Positions 7,463 through 15,145 of a stretch of DNA of 64,000 bases are shown piece after piece (the first letter of the stretch is position 1; each line of letters begins with the position of its first letter). Below the pieces are notes generated by a model that made no database searches, was not told the DNA's origin, and saw only the letters and a list, made by a program, of their open reading frames with translations. The position numbers and the translations under genes are program-made. The stretch is from NCBI GenBank assembly GCA_942491105.1, contig CALNZX010000001.1, positions 372,001-436,000 on the forward strand, given 5' to 3'. This DNA is from JBBEAM01 sp942491105 (lineage in GTDB: Bacteria; Pseudomonadota; Alphaproteobacteria; Kiloniellales; DSM-21159).

Positions 7463-8971
7463 ATGCAGGTCAGCCCATCCTTCGAGGACTTTCGCGAAGG
7501 CTTCGAGGCCGGCGTGCCGCAGGTCGTTTTCACCTCGCTGGTCGCTGACCTGGAAACCCCGGTTTCCGCTTTTCTGAAGCTCACCGACGGGCGTCCCAAC
7601 TGCTGTCTGTTCGAATCCGTGGAAGGTGGCGCCCATATCGGGCGCTACTCCTTCATCACCATGAAGCCGGACCTGTTGTGGCGCAGCCGCGACGGCAAGG
7701 CCGAGATCAACCGCCAGGCGCGCTACGATCTGGAAAGCTTCGTCGCCGAGGAGCTGCCGCCGCTCGAATCCCTGCGCCGGGTGGTCGAGGCCTGCCGGAT
7801 CGATCTGCCCCACGGCCTGCCGCCGATGGCGGCCAATCTCATCGGTTACCTGGGCTATGACATGGTGCGGGAGATGGAGCGGCTGCCGCAGCTCAATGCC
7901 AGGGTCATCGACGTTCCGGACTCGGTTTTCATGCGCCCGACCGTGACCGCCGTGTTCGACCGGGTCGAGGATCTGGTTACGGTTTTTACGCCGGCCTGGC
8001 CCGAGGGGCAGGACGCGCGGGCGGCCTATAACCAGGCCTGCGAGCGCCTAGCCGACGTCGTCAGCGATTTCGACCGCTCCTTGCCCTATGGGCGCGACCG
8101 CATCGACGGCGCCTTCGAGCTTCCCGAAGCCGATTCCAACATGGCGCCGGAGGACTACCAGGCGATGGTCCGCGCGGCCAAGGAGTACATCCTGGCTGGC
8201 GATATCTTCCAGGTGGTGCTGTCGCAGCGCTTCTCCCTGCCCTTCACCCTGCCGCCATTCGCGCTCTACAGGTCTCTGCGGCGGCTCAACCCGTCGCCGT
8301 TTCTCTTCTATCTGGATTTCGGGGACTTCGCCGTGGTCGGTTCCAGCCCCGAGATCTTGGTGCGCCTGCGCGATGACACGGTCACCATCCGCCCGATCGC
8401 CGGCACCCGCCGCCGCGGCGCCTCGCCCGAAGAGGACCAAGCTCTGGCCGAGGAACTGCTCAGCGATCCCAAGGAGCTGGCCGAGCACCTGATGCTGCTG
8501 GACCTCGGCCGCAACGATGTCGGCCGGGTTTCGCGGATCGGCAGCGTCAAGGTGACGGCGCGCAATACCGTCGAGCGTTACAGCCATGTCATGCACATCG
8601 TCTCCAACGTCGAGGGTACGCTCGATGCCAAGGAGGATGCGATGTCGGCCCTGGTCGCCGGCTTCCCCGCGGGGACGGTCAGCGGCGCGCCCAAGGTCCG
8701 CGCGATGGAGATAATCGAGGAGCTGGAGTCCGACCGCCGGGGTATCTACGCCGGCGCCGTCGGCTACTTCGGCGCCAACGGGTCGATGGACACCTGCATC
8801 GCGCTGCGCACCGCCGTGGTCAAGGACGGGACGATGTACGTCCAGGCCGGGGCCGGACTGGTCGCCGATAGCGACCCGGAGTCCGAGCATCAGGAATGCG
8901 TCAATAAGGCCAGGGCCCTGGTGCGCGCGGCGCAGGAAGCCGTGCGCTTCGCGGCCCGCAAGGGCAATTAA
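7463..8971 (+). CDS. trpE: Anthranilate synthase component I
   Basis: Converts chorismate plus ammonia (from TrpG) to anthranilate, the first step of tryptophan synthesis. 502 residues, the usual size of a stand-alone TrpE. The N-terminal region has a feedback-binding motif of the LLES type (CLFESVEGGAHIGRYSF, about residues 50-66). The chorismate-binding domain has the typical GDIFQVVLSQRF, RPIAGTRRRG, LLDLGRNDVGRVS and GTVSGAPKVRAMEII motifs. It is separated from its partner trpG by a minus-strand gene, and its stop is only six bases from that gene's stop. No leader peptide or attenuator precedes it; the gap to ppiD is eight bases. Confidence 0.98.
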   Translation: MQVSPSFEDFREGFEAGVPQVVFTSLVADLETPVSAFLKLTDGRPNCCLFESVEGGAHIGRYSFITMKPDLLWRSRDGKAEINRQARYDLESFVAEELPPLESLRRVVEACRIDLPHGLPPMAANLIGYLGYDMVREMERLPQLNARVIDVPDSVFMRPTVTAVFDRVEDLVTVFTPAWPEGQDARAAYNQACERLADVVSDFDRSLPYGRDRIDGAFELPEADSNMAPEDYQAMVRAAKEYILAGDIFQVVLSQRFSLPFTLPPFALYRSLRRLNPSPFLFYLDFGDFAVVGSSPEILVRLRDDTVTIRPIAGTRRRGASPEEDQALAEELLSDPKELAEHLMLLDLGRNDVGRVSRIGSVKVTARNTVERYSHVMHIVSNVEGTLDAKEDAMSALVAGFPAGTVSGAPKVRAMEIIEELESDRRGIYAGAVGYFGANGSMDTCIALRTAVVKDGTMYVQAGAGLVADSDPESEHQECVNKARALVRAAQEAVRFAARKGN

Positions 8972-8977
8972 ACCAGA

Positions 8978-10633
8978 CTAGCCCGAGCTACCCGCGGCCT
9001 GCGCCGCCAGATGCCGCTCCTGCAGGGACAGAATCGCGCTGACGGGGACGAAGGCGATGCCCCGGGCCTTGGCTTGGGGAATCCAGTTTTCCAGCGCTTC
9101 CAGGGTCACGACATGGGGGTGGCCGATGCCGATGGCGTAGCCGCGCTGCACGGCCAGCTCCTCAAGGGCGCGGAGCTGCTGGGCGATGAACCCAGGGGTT
9201 TGCTCATGGTCGATAAAGATGTCCCTGGCGACGACCGGTACTCCGGCGCTGCGCGCGGCGGAAACCCCAAGGGAATGCCCTACGGTCCGGGAATCCAGGA
9301 ACAGCAGACCGCGTTGCTTGAGAACTTCCATCACCGTCGCCATGCCCTCGGCGTTGGCCGTGAAGCGGCTGCCCATGTGATTGTTGATCCCGACGTAGCC
9401 TGGAAAGCGGTCTAGGCCCCAATTGATGCGCTGAATCAACTCCTCGCGGGAAAGTCCTGTGGTCAGGACTTTCTCACCGGCGTTGTATTCATCGTCGATC
9501 GGTTGCATGGGCATATGCACCATCAACTCGTGGCCCGCCGCCCGCGCCTTCCCGGCCAGGCTCTCCAGCCCCTCGGCGTAGGTCATCAATGCCAGGGTTA
9601 CCGGTGGCGGCAAGGCAATGCTGCGCCGCGCGCCCGGCCGGTTGAGGCCGACATCGTCGATGACCAGGGCGATCACTGGGCCGCTGGGAAAGCTGGCCAG
9701 CTGCACGGCATTGCGTTGCCAGCTTTGTCCCTGCGGCGGGGGGTGCGGTTGTGCCTGGCGCGGTGCAGGCTGCACAGCCTCTGCAACCTCCGCAGGGGCT
9801 TCCTGCGTGGCGCTCTCCTGTAAGGAAAGCTGTGGCGCCGCCTCTGGCAGCGTCTGAGAAGCGACCTGCGGGCTGGAGTTCGTCGGGCCGGTAAGCGGCG
9901 CAGCTCCGTTGATCACCAGGCCGGGGGCCTGCGGCCTTGCCGTTTCCGCCGGAGGGGCACTGGGCGTGGCTTGATGGCTTTGGGGGACGGCGCTTGGAAT
10001 CTCGGCGGGCTGGACTGCGTCCGCCTCCGGTGCATTGATCACCAAGCGCGCTGGGCCGTCGATGCTGGCCGGCGCGGCGGCGGGTTCCGGCGCTGGGCTC
10101 GCCTGAGAAGGAGCTTCAGCCAGTTCGGCGGGCGGCTCTTCCGGAGCGGCGGCATGGCGCCTCTCCCCGGAATACACCGGGGGGTGGTGCGGCGTGCGGG
10201 CTGCTGGTGCCGCCGATGCCACGGCCGGCGATGGAGGCTGGGCGTGCTGTGCCGGCGCGCGCGCGATCGCATCTGGCAGGGGTTCGGCCGTGATGGCGAT
10301 CCGCGGCGGCTCCGAGGGTGGCGCGGTGACCTCTGATGTTTCTCCGCTGGAGCTAACGGCAGGCGGCAGCGCCAAGACTTCGGGCGGCTCCATGGGCAGC
10401 AAGGCCATGCGCTCCGGCGCGGGCTTTGGCGCGTCCGTCCACATGCTGATCGCACTGCCCAGGGTCAGGCCCAAGGCGAATGTTGCAGCCACGACGATTA
10501 CGAAGCCCAGGGCCTGACGTCGTCCGTAGAGGTCCGCAAGCCAGCGTCCAGCGGTCTGCGCTGCGCCGAGGAGGAGCAGAAATGCCTTTCCAAGAGAGGT
10601 CCGGCAGGCTTCCCACCGGCGGCCGAGCGCCAT
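8978..10633 (-). CDS. Divergent polysaccharide deacetylase family protein
   Basis: 551 residues. The N-terminal quarter carries one membrane helix (about 40-61, LGFVIVVAATFALGLTLGSA). A long low-complexity Pro/Ala/Glu-rich stretch follows (about 70-305), probably a periplasmic spacer. The C-terminal domain (about 310-540) has the divergent polysaccharide deacetylase (YibQ-like) motifs IALVIDDVGLN, HMPMQP, NNHMGSRFT, LDSRT and GHPHVVTLEALENWI. A role in trimming envelope glycans is inferred from the fold only. It lies on the strand opposite the trp genes and splits trpE from trpG. The minus-strand start at 10633 is the only one before the helix that keeps the basic N-terminus. Confidence 0.85.
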   Translation of the reverse strand: MALGRRWEACRTSLGKAFLLLLGAAQTAGRWLADLYGRRQALGFVIVVAATFALGLTLGSAISMWTDAPKPAPERMALLPMEPPEVLALPPAVSSSGETSEVTAPPSEPPRIAITAEPLPDAIARAPAQHAQPPSPAVASAAPAARTPHHPPVYSGERRHAAAPEEPPAELAEAPSQASPAPEPAAAPASIDGPARLVINAPEADAVQPAEIPSAVPQSHQATPSAPPAETARPQAPGLVINGAAPLTGPTNSSPQVASQTLPEAAPQLSLQESATQEAPAEVAEAVQPAPRQAQPHPPPQGQSWQRNAVQLASFPSGPVIALVIDDVGLNRPGARRSIALPPPVTLALMTYAEGLESLAGKARAAGHELMVHMPMQPIDDEYNAGEKVLTTGLSREELIQRINWGLDRFPGYVGINNHMGSRFTANAEGMATVMEVLKQRGLLFLDSRTVGHSLGVSAARSAGVPVVARDIFIDHEQTPGFIAQQLRALEELAVQRGYAIGIGHPHVVTLEALENWIPQAKARGIAFVPVSAILSLQERHLAAQAAGSSG

Positions 10634-10727
10634 TCTTTCCTATCCCCCGCCTCTGCTCTTGCCTGGTCCCAGGATAGTTCTTAGCCCCGCGCCTGTCGCT
10701 CTACTTTTGCCCGCTAGCGCGACCTGA

Positions 10728-10733
10728 TATAAG
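10728..10733 (+). promoter_or_regulatory. Candidate -10 box for trpG operon
   Basis: TATAAG, five of six to the sigma-70 consensus, with only a poor -35 (TTTTGC at 10705-10710, spacer 17). If used, transcription would begin about 10740, two or three bases before the small open frame at 10743. It stands in an otherwise empty divergent gap of 151 bases between the deacetylase gene and trpG. Confidence 0.35.
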
Positions 10734-10742
10734 AAGCTGACG

Positions 10743-10775
10743 ATGACGAAACGCCACATCAAGAAACATCAATAA
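10743..10775 (+). CDS. Possible ten-codon upstream open frame
   Basis: ATG at 10743 to TAA at 10773-10775 encodes MTKRHIKKHQ, a very basic peptide with no Trp, so it is not a classic trp leader peptide. Its stop is nine bases before the trpG ATG. trpG has no visible ribosome-binding site, so re-initiation after this frame would be a plausible way to translate it. Chance occurrence cannot be excluded. Confidence 0.25.
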   Translation: MTKRHIKKHQ

Positions 10776-10784
10776 GACATTGTA

Positions 10785-11378
10785 ATGTATCTTTTAATAG
10801 ATAACTACGATTCCTTCACCTACAACCTCTTCCACTATCTGGGAGAGTTGGGGGCGGAGGTTGTCGTAAAGCGCAACGACAGCCTGAGCGCCGCCGAGGC
10901 CCTGGCGCTGGGCCCGGCGGGAATCATCCTGTCGCCGGGGCCCTGCGACCCGGACAAGGCCGGGGTTTGCCTCGATCTCATCGCGGCGGCGGCGGCGAAC
11001 GAAGTGCCGCTGCTAGGGGTCTGTCTCGGTCTGCAGGCGATCGGCCAGGCTTTCGGCGGACGCGTGGTGCGCGCGCCACAGCCTATGCACGGCAAGGTCA
11101 GCGGCATCCTGCATCGGGAACAGGGCCTGTTCGCGGGCCTGCCCTCGCCGTTACAGGCGACGCGCTATCACTCCCTGCTCGTGGAGCGCGACAGCCTGCC
11201 CGGGGTTCTGGAAGTCACCGCGGAAAGCGAGGATGGTTTGATCATGGGGCTGGCGCATCGCGACCTGCCCCTGCACGGCGTACAGTTTCATCCAGAGTCC
11301 ATCGCCTCCGAGCATGGGCATGATTTGCTTGCCAACTTCCTCCGGATGAGCGGTCATCCGGTCGAAAAGGCCGCTTGA
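10785..11378 (+). CDS. trpG: Anthranilate synthase component II (glutamine amidotransferase)
   Basis: Class I glutaminase that feeds ammonia to TrpE; the same subunit often also serves PabB in folate synthesis. 197 residues. It starts MYLLIDNYDSFTYNLFHYLG, the invariant TrpG/PabA N-terminus, so the ATG at 10785 is firm even though the upstream bases (AATAAGACATTGTA) lack a ribosome-binding site. The nucleophile is Cys80 in LLGVCLGLQAIGQ, the oxyanion site is ILSPGPCDP and the His-Glu pair lies in GVQFHPESI. It begins the tight run trpG-trpD-trpC-moaC-moeA. The first codons are unusually AT-rich for this genome, as expected of a start region without structure. Confidence 0.97.
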   Translation: MYLLIDNYDSFTYNLFHYLGELGAEVVVKRNDSLSAAEALALGPAGIILSPGPCDPDKAGVCLDLIAAAAANEVPLLGVCLGLQAIGQAFGGRVVRAPQPMHGKVSGILHREQGLFAGLPSPLQATRYHSLLVERDSLPGVLEVTAESEDGLIMGLAHRDLPLHGVQFHPESIASEHGHDLLANFLRMSGHPVEKAA

Positions 11379-11395
11379 GGGGAGAACCGGGGTCG

Positions 11396-12439
11396 ATGTC
11401 GGGAGATATGAACGAACTGAAGGGACTGCTGGCCCAGGTCGCCGACGGCACCGAACTCAGCCGCGAAGAGGCCCGCGAAGCCTTCTCGATCATGATGTCG
11501 GGCGATGCCACGCCATCCCAGGTCGGCGGCTTCCTGATGGCTCTCAGGGTGCGCGGCGAGACGGTGGAGGAGATCACCGGCGCCGCCGAGGCGATGCGCG
11601 GCAAGATGCTGGCCATGGAGGCGCCCGCCGGGGCCATCGATACCTGCGGCACCGGCGGCGATGCCAAGGGGACCTACAACATCTCCACGGCGGCGGCTTT
11701 TGTGATCGCCGGTGCGGGCGTGCCCGTCGCCAAGCATGGCAACAGGGCGCTGTCTTCCAAGTCAGGCGCCGCCGATGTGCTGACCGCGCTGGGCGTCAAC
11801 ATCGAGGCCGAGATGGACCTGGTGGAAAAGGCGCTGCACGAGACCGGCACCTGTTTCCTGATGGCCCCGCGCCACCACGCCGCGATGCGTCACGTCGGCC
11901 CGACCCGGGTCGAGCTGGGAACCCGCACGATCTTCAATCTGCTCGGACCGCTGTGCAATCCCTGCCAGGTGAAGCGGCAGCTTCTTGGCGTGTTCTCGCG
12001 CGACTGGGTGGAGCCTCTGGCCGAGGTGCTCAAGGGCCTGGGCCATGAACGCGCCTGGGTCGTGCACGGCGCCGACGGCCTCGACGAACTCTCGACCACG
12101 GGCGCTTCCCTGGTCGCCGAACTCAAGGACGGCAAGATCACCACCTTCGAGGTTACGCCCGAGGAGGTTGGCCTGCCGCGCGCGAAGCTAAGCGATCTGC
12201 TCGGCGGCGATGCCCGGACCAACGCCCATGCCTTGGCCGCGATGCTGGGCGGGGAAAAAGGCCCGCTGCGCGATATCGTTTTGCTGACGGCCGCCGCCGG
12301 CATGATCGTCGCCGGAAAGGCGGAGAAGCTTGACGCTGGTATGACGCTGGCCGTCGAGAGTCTGGATAGCGGCAAGGCGCAGGCCGTGCTGGAACGGCTG
12401 ATCGCCATCAGCAACGAACGCGGCGGCCCGGAGAAATGA
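11396..12439 (+). CDS. trpD: Anthranilate phosphoribosyltransferase
   Basis: Transfers phosphoribose from PRPP to anthranilate, the second step of tryptophan synthesis (cytoplasm). From the ATG at 11396 it is 347 residues; a GGGGAGAA ribosome-binding site lies upstream. An in-frame TTG at 11375 overlapping the trpG stop would add seven residues, and ATG at 11408 would remove four. Key motifs: the PRPP loop DTCGTGGDAKGTYNIST, AKHGNRALSSKSGAADVL, and HHAAMRHVGPTRVELGTRT for anthranilate. It is the second gene of the trpG-D-C cluster and ends five bases before trpC. Confidence 0.97.
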   Translation: MSGDMNELKGLLAQVADGTELSREEAREAFSIMMSGDATPSQVGGFLMALRVRGETVEEITGAAEAMRGKMLAMEAPAGAIDTCGTGGDAKGTYNISTAAAFVIAGAGVPVAKHGNRALSSKSGAADVLTALGVNIEAEMDLVEKALHETGTCFLMAPRHHAAMRHVGPTRVELGTRTIFNLLGPLCNPCQVKRQLLGVFSRDWVEPLAEVLKGLGHERAWVVHGADGLDELSTTGASLVAELKDGKITTFEVTPEEVGLPRAKLSDLLGGDARTNAHALAAMLGGEKGPLRDIVLLTAAAGMIVAGKAEKLDAGMTLAVESLDSGKAQAVLERLIAISNERGGPEK

Positions 12440-12443
12440 CCGA

Positions 12444-13262
12444 ATGAGCGACGTTCTCGCCAAGATTTGCCAGGACAAGCTGGCCCATGTCGCCGCTTGC
12501 AAGGCGAGCACTTCGCTTGCCAGCCTGGAAAGCACGGCGGCCCGCCAGGAAGCGCCGCGCGGCTTTCTCGCGGCGCTGCGTGCCAAGGCCACCGCGGAAG
12601 GCTACGGGCTGATCTGCGAGGTCAAGAAAGCTTCGCCGAGCAAGGGGCTGATCCGCGAGGACTTCGATCCCCCGGCCCTGGCCCAGGCCTATCGCGCCGG
12701 CGGCGCGGCTTGCCTCTCGGTTCTGACCGACTCGCCCTATTTCCAGGGCAAGGACGGCGATCTGGTGGTCGCGCGGCTGGCGGGCGGCCTGCCGGTGCTG
12801 CGCAAGGACTTCATGCTCGATCCCTACCAGATCGTGGAAAGCCGGGCGCTGGGCGCGGACTGCGTGCTGCTGATCCTGGCGGCGCTGGAGGATAGCCAGG
12901 CCGCGGATCTGGAATCGCTGGCCCTGGAGCACGGTATGGATGTCCTGCTCGAGGTTCATGACGAGGCGGAGCTGGAACGCGCCCTGCGCCTCCAATCGCG
13001 TCTGCTTGGGGTCAACAATCGCAACCTCAAGACCCTGGACGTCGATCTCGCCAATGGCGAGCGCATGGCCGCGCTGCTGCCAGAGGATCGCTTTTTCGTC
13101 GCCGAAAGCGGCATCCACACGCCGTCCGACATCGCACGTCTGCGCGCCGCAGGGGCTCAGGCCTTTTTGATCGGAGAATCGCTGATGCGCCAAGCCGACG
13201 TCGCCGCCGCGACAGCGGCCCTGCGGGGACAGGCGGCCAGCAGGGAGCCGGCAAGCGCGTGA
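12444..13262 (+). CDS. trpC: Indole-3-glycerol phosphate synthase
   Basis: Closes the indole ring in tryptophan synthesis, making indole-3-glycerol phosphate. 272 residues, a stand-alone (unfused) TrpC. Barrel motifs: EVKKASPSKGLIREDFDP (catalytic Lys and phosphate contacts), VLTDSPYFQG, LRKDFMLDPYQI, LGVNNRNLKTL and VAESGIHTPSDI. Its stop overlaps the GTG start of moaC. The trpF, trpB and trpA genes are not in the window, so the pathway is split between loci. Confidence 0.97.
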   Translation: MSDVLAKICQDKLAHVAACKASTSLASLESTAARQEAPRGFLAALRAKATAEGYGLICEVKKASPSKGLIREDFDPPALAQAYRAGGAACLSVLTDSPYFQGKDGDLVVARLAGGLPVLRKDFMLDPYQIVESRALGADCVLLILAALEDSQAADLESLALEHGMDVLLEVHDEAELERALRLQSRLLGVNNRNLKTLDVDLANGERMAALLPEDRFFVAESGIHTPSDIARLRAAGAQAFLIGESLMRQADVAAATAALRGQAASREPASA

Positions 13263-13735
13263 GCGATTTCACGCATCTCGATTCCGAGGGCAAGGCCCGG
13301 ATGGTCGACGTGACCGACAAGGCCGCGACCGAACGGGTCGCCGTCGCCAAGGGCGAGGTCGTCATGGCGGCGCGGACCGCCGAATTGATCCGCGCGGGCG
13401 GCCTTGCCAAGGGCGACGTTTTTTCCGTCGCCCGCCTCGCCGGGATCATGGGAGCGAAGAAAACCGCGGAGCTGATACCCCTATGCCACCCCCTGGCGCT
13501 GACCTCGGTAGCGGTGGAGCTGATGATTGCGGCGGACCGCCCCGCCGTGGAGATCACCGCCACCTGCAAGCTGAGCGGCAAGACCGGAGTCGAGATGGAG
13601 GCCCTGACCGCCGTGTCCGTGGCCGCCCTGACCATCTACGATATGTGCAAGGCGGTCGATAAGGCGATGCGCATCGAAAATGTCCGTCTGGTGCGCAAGA
13701 CCGGCGGCAAGTCCGGCAGCTACGAGGCCGAGTGA
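13259..13735 (+). CDS. moaC: Cyclic pyranopterin monophosphate synthase
   Basis: Turns the MoaA product 3',8-cyclo-7,8-dihydro-GTP into cyclic pyranopterin monophosphate, early in molybdenum cofactor synthesis. 158 residues, normal length. The active-site motif ELIPLCHPLALTSV is at 71-84 and the catalytic Asp lies in TIYDMCKAVDKAM. The start is a GTG at 13259 whose bases overlap the trpC TGA (GTGA), giving the expected MSDFTHLDSEGKARMVDV. The gene's stop overlaps the moeA ATG in TGATG. Coupling to both neighbours suggests one trp-mo transcript. Confidence 0.97.
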   Translation: MSDFTHLDSEGKARMVDVTDKAATERVAVAKGEVVMAARTAELIRAGGLAKGDVFSVARLAGIMGAKKTAELIPLCHPLALTSVAVELMIAADRPAVEITATCKLSGKTGVEMEALTAVSVAALTIYDMCKAVDKAMRIENVRLVRKTGGKSGSYEAE

Positions 13736-14955
13736 TGATTCCGGTCGAGGAAGCCCAGCAGCGTATCCTGAGCGCTTTCACCGCCCTGCCGCCGGAGAGC
13801 GTCGCCGTGACCGCGGCCCTGGGCCGGGTACTGGCCGCCGATCTCGCCGCGCGGGTCACCCAGCCTCCGAAAGATGTCTCCGCGATGGATGGCTATGCCG
13901 TGCGCGCGGCCGATGTCGAGCGGCTGCCGGCAAGCCTCGCCGTGGTCGCCGAGATTCCGGCCGGGCAATCCTATGGCAAAGTCCTGGCCCCCGGAGAAGC
14001 GGCGCGCATTTTTACCGGAGCGCCCCTGCCCGCCGGCGCGGACTGCATCGTCATACAGGAAGACACCGAGGCCGCAGAGGGACGGGTCACCGTCAAGGAA
14101 GCGCCGCCGCCGGGCAAGTGGATCCGCAAGGCCGGTCTGGATTTCACCGCCGGCGATATCGGTCTTGAAGCCGGGCGCTGCCTCGGTGTGCGCGATATCG
14201 CTCTGGCGGCCTCGATGAACCATCCCTGGGTTCCCGTGCACCGCCGCGCCAGGATCGCCATCCTGGCGACCGGAGACGAGGTCGTGATGCCCGGCGAGCC
14301 CCTGGGTGAGAACCAGATCGTCTCCTCCAACGGGATCGCCCTGGCGGCTTTCGTCGAGGCTTGCGGGGGCGAAGCCGTCAATCTGGGGATTGCCACGGAC
14401 GACAGGGAAACCCTGGAGCGTCTGGCCAAGGGCGCCGAGGGCATGGACCTGCTGGTGACCTCAGGCGGGGCCTCGGTCGGCGAACACGACCTGATCCGCT
14501 CCGTTCTGGGCGAACAGGGCCTGGAGCTGGATTTCTGGAAGATCGCCATGCGTCCGGGCAAGCCGCTGATGTTCGGCAGGCTTGGCGCGACCCCGCTGCT
14601 GGGCTTGCCGGGAAATCCCGTGTCCACCCTCGTCTGCGCCTTGATTTTTCTCAAGCCGGTGCTGGACCGGCTGCATGGCATGCGGGCCGGCGATGACTCT
14701 CTGGAGACGGTTCCCCTGGACGGCGCGCTGGAGGCCAACGACCGTCGGCAGGATTACCTGCGCGCCCGGCTGGTTCGCGACGAGTCGGGGCGCGAACGCG
14801 CGCAGCCCTTTTCAAGGCAGGATTCCTCCATGCTGAGCCGCTTGGCGCGGGCCGACTGCCTGATCCTGCGGCGGCCCCATGCGGAACCCTGCGAGGCGGG
14901 GCAGAATGTTGATATCATAAGATTTTCCCAGGCCGCCCAGTCCGCTTTCCTGTAG
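13735..14955 (+). CDS. moeA: Molybdopterin molybdenumtransferase
   Basis: Inserts molybdate into adenylated molybdopterin to give active cofactor. 406 residues, near the family norm. Visible are PKDVSAMDGYAVRAADV (N-terminal signature), the EAARIFTGAPLP loop, ILATGDEVV, the molybdopterin-binding domain TSGGASVGEHDLIR and LGLPGNPVSTLV. The start is the ATG that overlaps the moaC stop (TGATG); a GTG one codon upstream is in frame but less likely. It is the last gene of the trp-mo run. A CTCTCC-CCGTTC-GGAGAG hairpin at 14982-14999 follows it, without a T-run. Confidence 0.97.
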   Translation: MIPVEEAQQRILSAFTALPPESVAVTAALGRVLAADLAARVTQPPKDVSAMDGYAVRAADVERLPASLAVVAEIPAGQSYGKVLAPGEAARIFTGAPLPAGADCIVIQEDTEAAEGRVTVKEAPPPGKWIRKAGLDFTAGDIGLEAGRCLGVRDIALAASMNHPWVPVHRRARIAILATGDEVVMPGEPLGENQIVSSNGIALAAFVEACGGEAVNLGIATDDRETLERLAKGAEGMDLLVTSGGASVGEHDLIRSVLGEQGLELDFWKIAMRPGKPLMFGRLGATPLLGLPGNPVSTLVCALIFLKPVLDRLHGMRAGDDSLETVPLDGALEANDRRQDYLRARLVRDESGRERAQPFSRQDSSMLSRLARADCLILRRPHAEPCEAGQNVDIIRFSQAAQSAFL

Positions 14956-15004
14956 TCATCCCGGCTGTTTCGTCAAAACGGCTCTCCCCGTTCGGAGAGA
15001 ACAC

Positions 15005-15033
15005 TTGACGTACATTGGGAACAATACTAGAAC
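15005..15033 (+). promoter_or_regulatory. lexA promoter
   Basis: TTGACG at 15005-15010 (five of six) and TAGAAC at 15028-15033 (four of six) with a 17-base spacer, about 110 bases before the lexA start. The -10 is fully covered by the GAAC-N7-GAAC operator at 15019-15033, the arrangement expected for an autorepressed lexA. Confidence 0.65.
15019..15033 (+). promoter_or_regulatory. LexA operator (SOS box), direct repeat GAAC-N7-GAAC
   Basis: GAAC at 15019-15022 and GAAC at 15030-15033 separated by exactly seven bases. Alphaproteobacterial LexA is known to bind direct repeats GTTC-N7-GTTC / GAAC-N7-GAAC rather than the CTGT-N8-ACAG palindrome of E. coli. Overlap with the promoter -10 supports lexA autoregulation. 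Confidence 0.8.
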
Positions 15034-15043
15034 ATGTGGCCTG

Positions 15044-15058
15044 GTTGTCGATTTGTTC
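15044..15058 (+). promoter_or_regulatory. Second, imperfect LexA-like operator
   Basis: GTTG at 15044-15047, seven bases, GTTC at 15055-15058: one mismatch to the GTTC-N7-GTTC alphaproteobacterial LexA site. Its centre is 25 bases downstream of the perfect site, just after the likely transcription start. It may strengthen repression; it could also be chance. Confidence 0.45.
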
Positions 15059-15145
15059 CAGATGTAGTGCAAGACAAAGCCTGGCGCTACTAGGGCTAAT
15101 GGAAGTTGTTTCTAGTGCGCACTGCGGCGCGAGGAGATTGCGAAG

